Positions 21,558 through 29,256 of a DNA stretch of 43,687 nucleotides are shown in pieces. The notes below the pieces were generated by a model. The model did not search any database, was not told where the DNA came from, and saw only the letters and a program-made list of their open reading frames with translations. The position numbers and the translations under genes were made by a program. Source of the DNA: a virus; the IMG/VR virus record IMGVR_UViG_3300042406_000564, positions 1 to 43,687 of that record. One strand, 5' to 3'. Every line of letters begins with the position of its first letter. The stretch's first letter is position 1.

Positions 21558-22028
21558 ATGGAGTTGTCGGAAGCCATCCAGATGATTCGCCGAGGCCTTG
21601 CCATGCTTGAGGATGCAAGCACGCCACCGGGCAAGCGAGGCCGCAGGTTTGAGGAGGACTTCGTGCAGATGTGCAGAGATCGCGGCATCTCCGCATCTCG
21701 CACGTCTGGTCGCGGCAACGTGGACATCATCGCCAACAACCTGAGAGTGCAAGCCAAGTGCTACCCGTATGCCAAGTCAGGCAGGTTCCGCTTGAAGAAC
21801 GGGCACATGGCTCCGTATTCGGTCGGCGACTTTGACGTGCTGGCGGCAAGCGTGTTCGGAGAACTCTTTATCGTCCCGGCGTCATCATTGGCGGCATCGC
21901 GGAACACAAGCACGATGGCAAGCACGGTGTTTGTCCATGACATTCAGCGATACAAGGACGCGTGGCACGTGATGGTCGGCAAGGACGCCGATGGGATCGT
22001 GAGCCAGAAGGAGATTTCGTTCAGATGA
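21558..22028 (+). CDS. PD-(D/E)XK-like nuclease
   Basis: 156 aa. FEEDFVQMCRDRGISASRTSGRGNVDIIANNLRVQAKCYPY gives the E...D-x(8)-Q-x-K arrangement of a restriction-fold nuclease (Q in place of the usual E). The helical N-terminal 30 residues and IFS-like C-terminal strands fit an archaeal-resolvase or PDDEXK_5-type enzyme. A second endonuclease within 1 kb of VRR-NUC suggests distinct steps of recombination or host DNA cleavage. Confidence 0.65.
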   Translation: MELSEAIQMIRRGLAMLEDASTPPGKRGRRFEEDFVQMCRDRGISASRTSGRGNVDIIANNLRVQAKCYPYAKSGRFRLKNGHMAPYSVGDFDVLAASVFGELFIVPASSLAASRNTSTMASTVFVHDIQRYKDAWHVMVGKDADGIVSQKEISFR

Positions 22029-22180
22029 CCATCGAGCAGGCGTGCTGTGTGTGCTGCGGAATCATCCTCCAATCGCTGACGTTTGCGTTGGGGATTTTTG
22101 TTGGTGCAACCATGCGACGGAAGGAGCCGGATCATGGGCAGGAGAGGCCGGGAGCCACGCGCTCCATCGGTTCTAGATGA
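22025..22180 (+). CDS. Small membrane protein
   Basis: 51 aa, ATGA overlap with the nuclease gene. Residues 5-28 (QACCVCCGIILQSLTFALGI) form one membrane segment with four Cys near its start; the tail is charged. Function unknown. Confidence 0.45.
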   Translation: MTIEQACCVCCGIILQSLTFALGIFVGATMRRKEPDHGQERPGATRSIGSR

Positions 22181-22346
22181 GGTGTTGTCGAGGGCATCGC
22201 TGCGAAGTTCACCGTGGGTGCGGCGGCGGATCAAGCATCTGAATCTCGTAGGCCGCAAGGTGCAGTGCTGGACGCCGCCCATGTATTCCGACTCCCATTT
22301 CAGCAGCAGCCGAAAGCCGCCGTCCCGCGAGGAGCGAGATAGGTGA
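22134..22346 (+). CDS. Small basic protein
   Basis: 70 aa from the ATG at 22134, 7 nt after AAGGAG, overlapping the previous frame by 47 nt. Arg-rich (MGRRGREPRAP, VRRRIKHLNLVGRKV). A GTGA overlap leads to a 34-aa membrane peptide. Probably real because of the SD and the coupling, but of unknown function. Confidence 0.4.
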   Translation: MGRRGREPRAPSVLDEVLSRASLRSSPWVRRRIKHLNLVGRKVQCWTPPMYSDSHFSSSRKPPSREERDR

Positions 22347-22447
22347 GCGACCTGTGGATCACCATTGACCAGATGCCAGAGGTGTTCTTCATCTCTGCGG
22401 TGGTTGTTGCGGCGTGGCTGCTGGCAAGGTTGACACAGTTGCGATAG
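22343..22447 (+). CDS. 34-aa membrane peptide
   Basis: GTG 22343 to TAG 22445-22447. MSDLWITIDQMPEVFF then SAVVVAAWLLARL, a single short membrane helix. Start overlaps the previous stop (GTGA). Confidence 0.4.
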   Translation: MSDLWITIDQMPEVFFISAVVVAAWLLARLTQLR

Positions 22448-22500
22448 TGTGTCCGTGTTTGGCACCAACGGATTGGTGCCGTCCCTCTGGAGAAAGTCCC
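22430..22500 (+). promoter_or_regulatory. TTGACA box and leader hairpin before a secreted-protein gene
   Basis: TTGACA at 22430-22435 overlaps the upstream gene end; no convincing -10 follows. Perfect hairpin GGCACCAA-cgga-TTGGTGCC at 22461-22480, then GGAGAAAG and the ATG at 22501. Confidence 0.4.
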
Positions 22501-22836
22501 ATGCGTGGCATAATTCTGTCCCTGCTCCTGCTGTCCGGTGTGGCTGCTGCCGACACCACCATCTGCATGACCGGCCGATGCGGCATCGTTCGCCAGCCGC
22601 ACGTCAACGTCACCGTCGTGTCCGCTCAGGAACACGCTGACCAACTCGCAGCCACCAACACGTTCGCCCACTGCGGGCGGCGTGGCGTTGGCTACGAAGG
22701 CCTCGGCTTCTCGACCGTTTCGCCTGACGCGGCGGTGCGGCGTTCATGTTTCTACGGGCAGCGACGAGTCCGCGAGATCGGCACCGCGTGGTGCCCCGCT
22801 CGTCGCGGCTGGGTCGCCGTGGTCCGGTACGAGTGA
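22501..22836 (+). CDS. Secreted small protein
   Basis: 111 aa. Cleavable-looking signal peptide MRGIILSLLLLSGVAAADT (cleavage likely after VAA-A). The mature part has six Cys and a conserved-looking core, FAHCGRRGVGYEGLGFS...CFYGQRRVREIGTAWCPARRGWVAVVRYE. A disulphide-bonded periplasmic or exported protein; may protect the host envelope (superinfection exclusion) or act on it. No family name assigned. Confidence 0.6.
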   Translation: MRGIILSLLLLSGVAAADTTICMTGRCGIVRQPHVNVTVVSAQEHADQLAATNTFAHCGRRGVGYEGLGFSTVSPDAAVRRSCFYGQRRVREIGTAWCPARRGWVAVVRYE

Positions 22837-22844
22837 TTCGCTGC

Positions 22845-22884
22845 GGCTCGGCTGGCGGTGCCGCCCAAGCCCGCCAGCCGAGCC
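22845..22884 (+). terminator. 14-bp hairpin after the secreted-protein gene
   Basis: Arms GGCTCGGCTGGCGG (22845-22858) and CCGCCAGCCGAGCC (22871-22884), 12-nt loop, no U-tract. Confidence 0.6.
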
Positions 22885-22903
22885 CGCACGCGGGGAGGCT
22901 TTC

Positions 22904-23482
22904 ATGCAAACGTGGAACGACGTTCTCGCAGTCGAGGGATTCTCCTCGGCCAAGAACAGGCTGCTGCTCAACCTCGCCGTGAACGCGGCGGGGAGGGTTC
23001 GCATCCTTGAGGTCGGTTCCTTCCTCGGATCGACCGCCGTGGCGATGTGCTACGGCAACGACGTGGAGTGCATCCATCTGGTTGACAACCACAGCGAGTT
23101 CGGAGACACGCGGCAACGCCTGTCCGCCACGGTTGAACGGTTCGGCTTGCCAGCAACGATCCACGACTTCGACTACTTCGCCCCCATGCCAGCCGATGTG
23201 TTCGGCGGCACCAAGTTCAACGTGTACCTGTACGACGGCTCGCACTCGCAGGAAGATCACGCGAGAGAACTTGCCATCGCACTGCCACACCTCGATGACA
23301 GGTTCCTCTACATCGTGGATGACTACTCGTGGGAGCAGGTTCGCAGCGGCAACGATGCGGGACTTGCTGCGAACGTCGGTTCGGTGGAGGTGGTGGCCGG
23401 CGTGGCCTACGAAAGCACTTCCCTCAACGACGTGGATGGGTACTGGAACGGACTCCTCGTAGCATGGTGCGCGAAACGCTGA
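22904..23482 (+). CDS. Class I SAM-dependent methyltransferase
   Basis: 192 aa from the ATG at 22904 after GGGGAGGC. RILEVGSFLGSTAVAM is the SAM-binding motif I; HLVDNHSEFGDTR supplies motif II acidic residues; NVYLYDGSHSQEDHARELAIALPHLDDRFLYIVDDY resembles Methyltransf_24-type enzymes acting on sugars or small molecules. Heads a chain of two methyltransferases and two glycosyltransferases with stop/start overlaps, so it probably methylates a glycan made by its neighbours. Confidence 0.8.
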   Translation: MQTWNDVLAVEGFSSAKNRLLLNLAVNAAGRVRILEVGSFLGSTAVAMCYGNDVECIHLVDNHSEFGDTRQRLSATVERFGLPATIHDFDYFAPMPADVFGGTKFNVYLYDGSHSQEDHARELAIALPHLDDRFLYIVDDYSWEQVRSGNDAGLAANVGSVEVVAGVAYESTSLNDVDGYWNGLLVAWCAKR

Positions 23483-24111
23483 TGGCTGCCGAGATCACAC
23501 AGGGCGATGCGTTCGGGCAGGCGATCACCGCTGTGGTTCGCACTGCCGGGTTCCGGTCTGTCCTTGAGATCGGCAGTTTCGACGGGCTCGGCTCGACGCA
23601 GGTGTTCATCGCGGCACTGAGCGATGCCCGCTCGCCCCGCATGGTGTGCCTTGAAACAGACGAGGCACGATTCAACGCGCTCACTGCGAACGTGGCTGCG
23701 GTGCCGTGGGTTGTCCCAGTTCGCCAGCCGTCCATCTCGCTCGACTCGTTCACGCCAGCGGAGTTTGCTGGCGACGTGTGGCTGTCGCCGCACAACCACC
23801 TCCGCTACCCTTGCGAAGCCGTGCGAGGGTGGTGGGATTCGACGCTGGCCTACTACCACGAAGGGCGGGAAGGTTTCCTTGAAACCACCAGCGAGTCGTT
23901 CGACGTTGTGCTGGTCGATGGCGACGAGTTCTCTGGCTATGACGATTACCGGTTGGCGAAGGACCGCTGCCGGTGCCTCATGCTCGATGACGTGCATCAC
24001 GCCTACAAGTGCGCCCGCGCTCACTACGAACTGAAACACTCTCCCGAGTGGCGGCTGGTGTGGGAGAGTTCGCTTGTCCGCAACGGTGCAGCCATTTGGG
24101 TTCGCTGGTGA
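23482..24111 (+). CDS. SAM-dependent methyltransferase-like protein
   Basis: 209 aa from the ATG at 23482 (TGATG overlap); an upstream ATG at 23464 would add six residues. SVLEIGSFDGLGSTQVFIAAL (motif I) and VCLETDEARFNAL (motif II), then FDVVLVDGDEFSGYDDYRLAKDRCRCLMLDDVHHAYK, a layout shared with FkbM- or macrocin-O-type methyltransferases. Weakly similar to the preceding methyltransferase, so the pair may be an old duplication. Confidence 0.75.
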   Translation: MAAEITQGDAFGQAITAVVRTAGFRSVLEIGSFDGLGSTQVFIAALSDARSPRMVCLETDEARFNALTANVAAVPWVVPVRQPSISLDSFTPAEFAGDVWLSPHNHLRYPCEAVRGWWDSTLAYYHEGREGFLETTSESFDVVLVDGDEFSGYDDYRLAKDRCRCLMLDDVHHAYKCARAHYELKHSPEWRLVWESSLVRNGAAIWVRW

Positions 24112-24806
24112 ACATCACGATCAGCGGCTACAACCGACCGGCCTACCTTGACCAAACCTGTCAAGCAGTCTCGCGGTGCATCGGCGTCTCAAGCAGCCGC
24201 GTGGTAGTGCTGCTCGACCCGTGCGACGAGACTGAGGAAAGCCAAGGCATCGCGGCCAAGTATGGCTATGAATCACTCGTTTTTGACCGTCACGCAGGGT
24301 GCAACGATGCTATCTACACCAGCCTGCGGTATGGGTTTGAGGTTATGCAGTCCGAGTTTCACGTTCACTTTGAGGATGACACCGTACCAACCCGCGATGC
24401 TTTGCTCTGGTTCTCGTGGGCGAGGGACACTTATCGTCACCGACCCGAAGTGTTCACGGTCAGCGGGTATCAACAGTCGAGCAGCGGCAAGATTGGCGAG
24501 TGCGGAATACGGCGATGGTTCACGCCGTGGGGGTGGGGAACGTGGGGCGACCGCTGGCATCAGATGGCAAATCGCTGGACAACCACAGATGGCCCGTCGT
24601 GGGATATCATCGTGAATCACGTCCTGCGCGGGCCGAGGTGGGAAGCGTTCCCGACCGTGAGCCGCATTCAAAACATCGGGGCCGAGCGAGGCACGCACGT
24701 TGCCAACGCCGAGTGGCACGCAAAGTACCACCACGTTCCGCAGACGGCCGACGATCTTGAAGGCGGGCCGGTGCTCGACTTCACGGAAGTGGAGCCATAC
24801 CTGTGA
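24108..24806 (+). CDS. GT-A glycosyltransferase
   Basis: 232 aa from the GTG overlapping the previous stop (GTGA). ITISGYNRPAYLDQTCQAV starts a GT2/GT13-like nucleotide-sugar fold; FHVHFEDDTVPTRDAL carries the metal-binding D-D near residue 88; RRWFTPWGWGTWGDRW is an acceptor-side motif seen in bacterial GT2-like enzymes. Transfers a sugar from an NDP donor, in the cytoplasm. Confidence 0.8.
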   Translation: MNITISGYNRPAYLDQTCQAVSRCIGVSSSRVVVLLDPCDETEESQGIAAKYGYESLVFDRHAGCNDAIYTSLRYGFEVMQSEFHVHFEDDTVPTRDALLWFSWARDTYRHRPEVFTVSGYQQSSSGKIGECGIRRWFTPWGWGTWGDRWHQMANRWTTTDGPSWDIIVNHVLRGPRWEAFPTVSRIQNIGAERGTHVANAEWHAKYHHVPQTADDLEGGPVLDFTEVEPYL

Positions 24807-25438
24807 TCTTGATCGTGGAAGCCTACCGACCGCAGGACGAATCGCGTCTGGCTGAGATCGAGTCGTGCGTGAAAGCCAACGGCGACCTCGGCATCTTCGA
24901 AGATTTTCAGCCGATGAAAAGCGACACCGGTCGGCTGCGGTACGGCCATGTGTTTCGCACCTGTGCTGAGCGGTATCCCGGTCGTGTTTGCGTGCTGGCA
25001 AACGCGGACATCGTGTTTGACGAGTCAGCAAAACTCCTGCCGTACCTCGTCCGCAAGGGCAGGCTCGTCACGCTGACGCGGTGGGAGAACGATTCAACGC
25101 CGCGAATGCTTGGGCAGTACCGGGACGGGCGGTTCTACAGCGGATCGCAGGACGTGTGGGCCTTCATCGGCGGCGACCTCGTGGGCGTCGGCGACCGCAC
25201 CGCTCTTGGGTACATCGGATGCGATCAGGCGATTGCGGGCGAGGCGATGAACGCTGGCATCGAGGTTGTGAACCCTGCCTTGTCGATCAAGACAAAGCAC
25301 GTCCATACGGTTGGAGGCGTTCGCGGGCCTGACGAGTTGAGTTGCCTTGGGACGTATGCGTACCCTGAGTTGACCACGACCCGCTGCACTGGGTCCCTCG
25401 TGTACCACCAATGGCCCGAGGAAAAGCATGAAGGCTGA
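24803..25438 (+). CDS. Glycosyltransferase-like protein
   Basis: 211 aa from the GTG in the GTGA overlap. RVCVLANADIVFDESAKLL contains a DxD-like N-x-D-x-x-F-D metal site; FYSGSQDVWAFIGGDLVGVGD and IGCDQAIAGEAMNAG match a GT-A family often annotated only as glycosyltransferase in environmental genomes. Continues the sugar-modification chain. Confidence 0.7.
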   Translation: MILIVEAYRPQDESRLAEIESCVKANGDLGIFEDFQPMKSDTGRLRYGHVFRTCAERYPGRVCVLANADIVFDESAKLLPYLVRKGRLVTLTRWENDSTPRMLGQYRDGRFYSGSQDVWAFIGGDLVGVGDRTALGYIGCDQAIAGEAMNAGIEVVNPALSIKTKHVHTVGGVRGPDELSCLGTYAYPELTTTRCTGSLVYHQWPEEKHEG

Positions 25439-25691
25439 CATTGTAGAGCGACTGCGGGCGTGGGTTCACACCGTCAAGGCAGTCCTGGCAAGCGACATCA
25501 TGGACGAGGCTGCTGCCGAGATTGAGCGGCTGCGAAACGGTTCACTAGTGGCCTGCGAAACGGTACGCCTCACCGACGCGGAGCGCGAGGCGATTGGGTG
25601 GGCGGCGAAACAAATGAAATACATCCGCGCAGACAATGCAGCCGCCACGCTTCGCTCACTACTGGAGAGGCTGTCGCCGCCAGCGACATAA
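25428..25691 (+). CDS. Small helical hypothetical protein
   Basis: 87 aa, ATG 11 nt before the previous stop. Helical; the VERLRAWVHTV...AAAEIERLRNG...LRSLLERL pattern resembles phage ead/Ea22-like small coiled-coil proteins. Function unknown. Confidence 0.5.
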   Translation: MKADIVERLRAWVHTVKAVLASDIMDEAAAEIERLRNGSLVACETVRLTDAEREAIGWAAKQMKYIRADNAAATLRSLLERLSPPAT

Positions 25692-25721
25692 ACCCCGAAC
25701 GTATGTCAAAAGCGACGAAAA

Positions 25722-25784
25722 GCGAACACGTTCGCGTATGATCCTGGCGGCCTGATTGCTTGACACGCCGCTCACCATAGCGGC
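25722..25784 (+). promoter_or_regulatory. Palindrome, TTGACA and start-proximal hairpin
   Basis: GCGAACACGTTCGC (25722-25735) is a 6-bp inverted repeat around AC. TTGACA lies at 25760-25765. Hairpin GCCGCT-caccat-AGCGGC (25767-25784) abuts the ATG at 25785, leaving no SD. The TTGACA is too near the start codon for a normal sigma70 promoter of that gene. Confidence 0.35.
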
Positions 25785-26681
25785 ATGACCACCATCACGC
25801 TTGACGAGATTGAGCGGCACAATCCCGACGTGCTGCTTCCTCCTGACGCGGAGTTCGCAAACGAGTACGCGAGCGACGTGAACCTCGGCCGACGTCGTGC
25901 TGCTTCTAAGAGCGTGGCCTTCGTCGCCATCTGCCGCAACGCGATGCCGTGGCTGCCGCGCACGCTGGAACTGGTCGAACAGACCGGGGCGATGTTCCGC
26001 GAGTGGTCGGCGTTCATCTACGAAAACGACTCAACGGACGGCACGAAGGACGTGCTCAAGTCGTGGAGCGATGGGCAGCAGAAGCACGCGAGCCTCAACG
26101 ACAACGGCAGGCCGCACCTCAACTTCACGACGGCCCCGGTGCGGACGCACGCGCTGGCCGAGTACCGCCGGGCCTGTCAGCAGTTCGTTCGCAACGGCAG
26201 GCAGCCCGACTACGTGATCGTGTTCGACACCGACCCGTGGGGCGGCTGGAGCGTGGACGGCGTTGCCAACTCGGTCGCGTGGCTGGAGCGGGACAGCAGC
26301 CTCTATGGCCTCGCGGCGTATTCGTGGGGCGAGTGGGGCGAGCACCGCATTCATTACGACGCCTTTGCTGCACGGCTCAACCACTGGCAGCAACGCGATC
26401 AGCAGTGGTTCCACCACTGGCATCCGGCGGTCGGATCGCCTCCCATAGAGTTCCGGTCGGCGTTCGGGCAGATGGCGATCTACCGGGCGGGGCGGTATCT
26501 GGAGGGAACGTATCGCGGTGATGACTGCGAGCACGTTTGTTTCCACCGCAGTATCGAGGTCGCGGTGTCCTTCGACGTGGGCGACTACTACCACGGAGCC
26601 AGCCACACGCGGCTTGCCTTGAACCCGTCGATGCGCTGCGTGTCGTTCTGGCGTCCAGACGAGGCGAGGCATGGCGGGTGA
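25785..26681 (+). CDS. GT-A glycosyltransferase (CAP59-like pattern)
   Basis: 298 aa. VAFVAICRNAMPWLPRTLELVEQ, then FIYENDSTDGTKDVL and YVIVFDTDPWGGWSVDG (DxD-type metal site). The IYENDSTDGT signature resembles CAP59/GT69-type mannosyltransferases. C-terminal FGQMAIYRAGRYLEGTYRGDDCEHVCFH may bind the acceptor. The third glycosyltransferase of the cluster, in a separate transcriptional context from the first two. Confidence 0.75.
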   Translation: MTTITLDEIERHNPDVLLPPDAEFANEYASDVNLGRRRAASKSVAFVAICRNAMPWLPRTLELVEQTGAMFREWSAFIYENDSTDGTKDVLKSWSDGQQKHASLNDNGRPHLNFTTAPVRTHALAEYRRACQQFVRNGRQPDYVIVFDTDPWGGWSVDGVANSVAWLERDSSLYGLAAYSWGEWGEHRIHYDAFAARLNHWQQRDQQWFHHWHPAVGSPPIEFRSAFGQMAIYRAGRYLEGTYRGDDCEHVCFHRSIEVAVSFDVGDYYHGASHTRLALNPSMRCVSFWRPDEARHGG

Positions 26682-27072
26682 TACCTCGCGAATCGACATC
26701 GCAACGCTGACGGTGCAGTGGGCCAGCCACTCATCGTATGCCGCCATCTGTTCGTTCTGGACCGTGACCCGCGAGCAGATCATTCGGCTCAAGCGAGTGA
26801 TCCCGCTGCCGCCAAGGCACGACAGGCGACTACGGTTTCGCCCGCCGCGTTGCGACAGGCCATCGCCAGAGGAGATCGCCGCCAGCGAGGCCAGCCTCAA
26901 CCTCGCCCCGATGGTCGCCGAGCGTGCCACGTGCGTCACCATTCACTGGACCGACGAGGTGCGGCTCCAGCGGCAGGTAACGAAGCCGACGGCGTTCCGC
27001 ATGGAGCCGGTCGAGACACCAGAGGAACTGCGGGACGTTTTCTACGACCTCAATCGGGAGTCAACGTGGTGA
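26671..27072 (+). CDS. GcrA-like HTH protein
   Basis: 133 aa; overlaps the glycosyltransferase by 11 nt. Residues ~13-55 (TVQWASHSSYAAICSFWTVTREQIIRLKRVIPLPPRHDRR) resemble the GcrA / sigma70 region-4-type HTH (W..G.S..qIA..L..vTR.AVI.K..RL.LP.R). GcrA recruits to sigma70 holoenzyme at methylated promoters in alphaproteobacteria; phage versions exist. It may be the late-gene activator, since it precedes the lysis and structural genes. Confidence 0.55.
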   Translation: MAGDTSRIDIATLTVQWASHSSYAAICSFWTVTREQIIRLKRVIPLPPRHDRRLRFRPPRCDRPSPEEIAASEASLNLAPMVAERATCVTIHWTDEVRLQRQVTKPTAFRMEPVETPEELRDVFYDLNRESTW

Positions 27073-27308
27073 ACCCGATGGAAGGCAGGGTGGTGATCGA
27101 CGTTTCGCGGAAGTACGTGTCGATCTTTCGGTGCGATGGGACGGGGGCGATCCTCGACAGCGACCACTTTGCCTACCCCTACAGGCTAGACAGGCAGGAC
27201 GCGGTGAGCAGCACGCTGGATGTTTACTCCATCATCTACGACTGGCTGAACCGGGAACTGAACGGCAACTCTGCAAGTGACGCCGACCAACCGCCACACT
27301 CAAAGTGA
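27069..27308 (+). CDS. Small hypothetical protein
   Basis: 79 aa from the GTG at 27069 (GTGA overlap); ATG 27078 is an alternative. EGRVVIDVSRKYVSIFRCDG is a beta hairpin; the rest is mixed. No family recognised. Confidence 0.45.
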   Translation: MNPMEGRVVIDVSRKYVSIFRCDGTGAILDSDHFAYPYRLDRQDAVSSTLDVYSIIYDWLNRELNGNSASDADQPPHSK

Positions 27309-27318
27309 GGAGCCCTCT

Positions 27319-27873
27319 ATGCTTTCGATCTTGTTAGTCGCCGCTGCTGCGGCGATGTTTTTTGGCGTTGACGTGGCGAGCATCAAGGCTGCATGGCAGT
27401 CGGTGTCGGCACACGTAGACGCCAAGAAACTAGCCGCCGTCGGCCTCGTTGTGCTGGCACTGCTGCTCATGCCGCACGGTCGGCGGGACGAGCCGCCGGT
27501 ACCGGACGATGCCAGCGGGCCACTCGCTCTCAAGGGTGAGTTCCTCGGGTCCACGGCTTCGGAAGATGCCAGCCTCGTAGGAGCGTTGTGCCATGAACTC
27601 GCGGATGAAATCGAGTTCGACGGGTCGCAGCCAGAGGCCGAGCGGTACCTCAAGAGCGGCGTGGCTGTTGACGAACTTCGCAAGACGGCTCGGGTTCTTC
27701 GCTGCCGTGGCATCTCCATCGGCGACCGGCAGCCCAAGGCTCGCGACATCATCGCGGCCTACCTCGACTCCAAGGTCGGCACCGATGGCGGCACGCTGAC
27801 GGCAGAGCAGCGGGCGGCGTGGGTTGCGGCCTACCGCGACATCGGGAGGGCGGCAAGCGATGCGGCGAAGTGA
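27319..27873 (+). CDS. Membrane protein, holin-like or peptidase partner
   Basis: 184 aa from the ATG at 27319 (GTGAGGAGCC upstream). Two N-terminal membrane segments: residues 1-17 (MLSILLVAAAAAMFFGV) and ~36-51 (LAAVGLVVLALLLM). They are followed by a soluble C-terminal domain of ~130 residues with a helical bundle pattern. It overlaps the peptidase gene by 14 nt. Position suggests a lysis accessory protein or a membrane tether. Confidence 0.5.
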   Translation: MLSILLVAAAAAMFFGVDVASIKAAWQSVSAHVDAKKLAAVGLVVLALLLMPHGRRDEPPVPDDASGPLALKGEFLGSTASEDASLVGALCHELADEIEFDGSQPEAERYLKSGVAVDELRKTARVLRCRGISIGDRQPKARDIIAAYLDSKVGTDGGTLTAEQRAAWVAAYRDIGRAASDAAK

Positions 27874-28987
27874 CACACAGTGGACTGTCTCGGCGGTGGC
27901 GTTCGTGGTGTTCGCCGCAGTTCTCGGGACCGTGGTTTCCCGGTACGTCGGCAGGATTGCCGACAGGCTTGAGGGCAACTACGGGTACGTCCCGAATCCA
28001 GAGGGCACGCGGGAGTTCCTTGCGGAGTTGGCCGAGCCGAAGTTCGCACAGGCTGGCCGCGACTGCATGGAGAACGCGAAGCGAGTCGACACGTTCCTCT
28101 ACAGGTACGCCGACGAGGCACACCGTGCAGTCTACGGCACGCCGTTTGAATCATGGAACCAAGGCTCTGCTGGCACGTGCGTGTCGTTCGGATGGGGCGT
28201 CGGCTCCTACATCGGGCAGTGCGTCGATTGGAAGCAGGGCGAACTCTCCAAGCCTCCGCTGATCGTCGCGACCGAGCCGATCTACGGCGGGAGCCGCACG
28301 TTCGGGAGGATGCCGCCCGTTGCCAACGCCGGATTCTCTGATGGCTCCTACGGCGGTGCTGCGGCACGCTGGGTCGCGGGGCGGTGCCGAGACAAAGAGG
28401 TCGGCGGCATCCTGTTCCGCGAGAAGGTCGGGGCGTTCGACCTATCCACGTACTCGATCCCGCTGTCTCGCCAGTGGGGTGCTTACGGGCCACCGCGTGA
28501 GGTGGCCGTCGCTGCTGCGAAGAAGCGAGCCATCGCCGTGGCTCAAGTCTCGACATGGGATGAACTGGCAGCGGCAATCACGAGCGGCTACTGCGTCCCG
28601 ATTTGCAGCAACGTCGGTTTTGAGGCGACCAGCACGCGTGACAAGTTCGGCGCACTCCCGAGGGGCGGCAACTGGTCGCACTGCATGTGCTGCATTTCTA
28701 TCCGCTTCGCCGCCAATCACACAGATGGCACGCCCGATGGCGTGCTGGTCTTGAACTCGTGGGGCAAGTCGTGGGTCCGTGGGCCGCGCTGGCCTGCGGA
28801 TCAGCCCGAGGGCTCGTTCTGGTGCAGCAAGGCTGACATTGAAACGATCCTGCGGCAAGGCGACTCCTTCGCCATCGGTGGGATTGAGTTCAAGTTCCGC
28901 GACCTCAATCACGCTGAATGGCTCCAGCCGGAACCGGCGGCAGTCAGTGGTGATGGCTCTGCACTCATTCACTCTCTTGCCCTGTGA
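27860..28987 (+). CDS. Membrane-anchored papain-like (C1) cysteine peptidase
   Basis: 375 aa from the ATG at 27860. Residues 9-27 (VSAVAFVVFAAVLGTVVSRY) form an N-terminal membrane anchor. Catalytic set in papain order: Gln101 (WNQG), Cys107 (AGTCVSFG), His274 (GNWSHCMC) and Asn299 (LNSWGKSW). The spacing fits C1A peptidases. Phage lysis enzymes of this fold are rare; CHAP/NlpC types are more usual. It may cut peptides in the host envelope, act as a protease against S-layer or surface proteins, or process virion parts. Neighbouring small membrane proteins support an envelope target. Confidence 0.8.
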   Translation: MRRSDTQWTVSAVAFVVFAAVLGTVVSRYVGRIADRLEGNYGYVPNPEGTREFLAELAEPKFAQAGRDCMENAKRVDTFLYRYADEAHRAVYGTPFESWNQGSAGTCVSFGWGVGSYIGQCVDWKQGELSKPPLIVATEPIYGGSRTFGRMPPVANAGFSDGSYGGAAARWVAGRCRDKEVGGILFREKVGAFDLSTYSIPLSRQWGAYGPPREVAVAAAKKRAIAVAQVSTWDELAAAITSGYCVPICSNVGFEATSTRDKFGALPRGGNWSHCMCCISIRFAANHTDGTPDGVLVLNSWGKSWVRGPRWPADQPEGSFWCSKADIETILRQGDSFAIGGIEFKFRDLNHAEWLQPEPAAVSGDGSALIHSLAL

Positions 28988-29256
28988 GCGATCCAACAAT
29001 GAACCGCCGCACCCTCGTCTTGTCGTGCCTCGCCTGCCTCGTCGCTGGCTACCTCATCGCCACGGTGCCGGGATTCGACCCCGTGAACCCGTTCGTGCCG
29101 AAACGCGACAGGCCAATCGCCAGATTGCTTGCAAGGGTTGCGAAGATGGGGCTGTGGCTCACGGTGTTTGCCGAGCCTGCACCGCAACCAGTTGAGCAGA
29201 AGTACACCGCACGGCACGGCGACGGTTCAATGATCTGTCATTCGGAGGGCTGGTAA
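28984..29256 (+). CDS. Small membrane-anchored protein
   Basis: 90 aa, GTG in a GTGA overlap. Residues 7-25 (RRTLVLSCLACLVAGYLIA) form an N-terminal anchor; a cleavable lipobox is suggested by LSCLAC but not certain. The C-terminal part is polar. Lysis-region accessory (spanin-like) is possible. Confidence 0.5.
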   Translation: MSDPTMNRRTLVLSCLACLVAGYLIATVPGFDPVNPFVPKRDRPIARLLARVAKMGLWLTVFAEPAPQPVEQKYTARHGDGSMICHSEGW

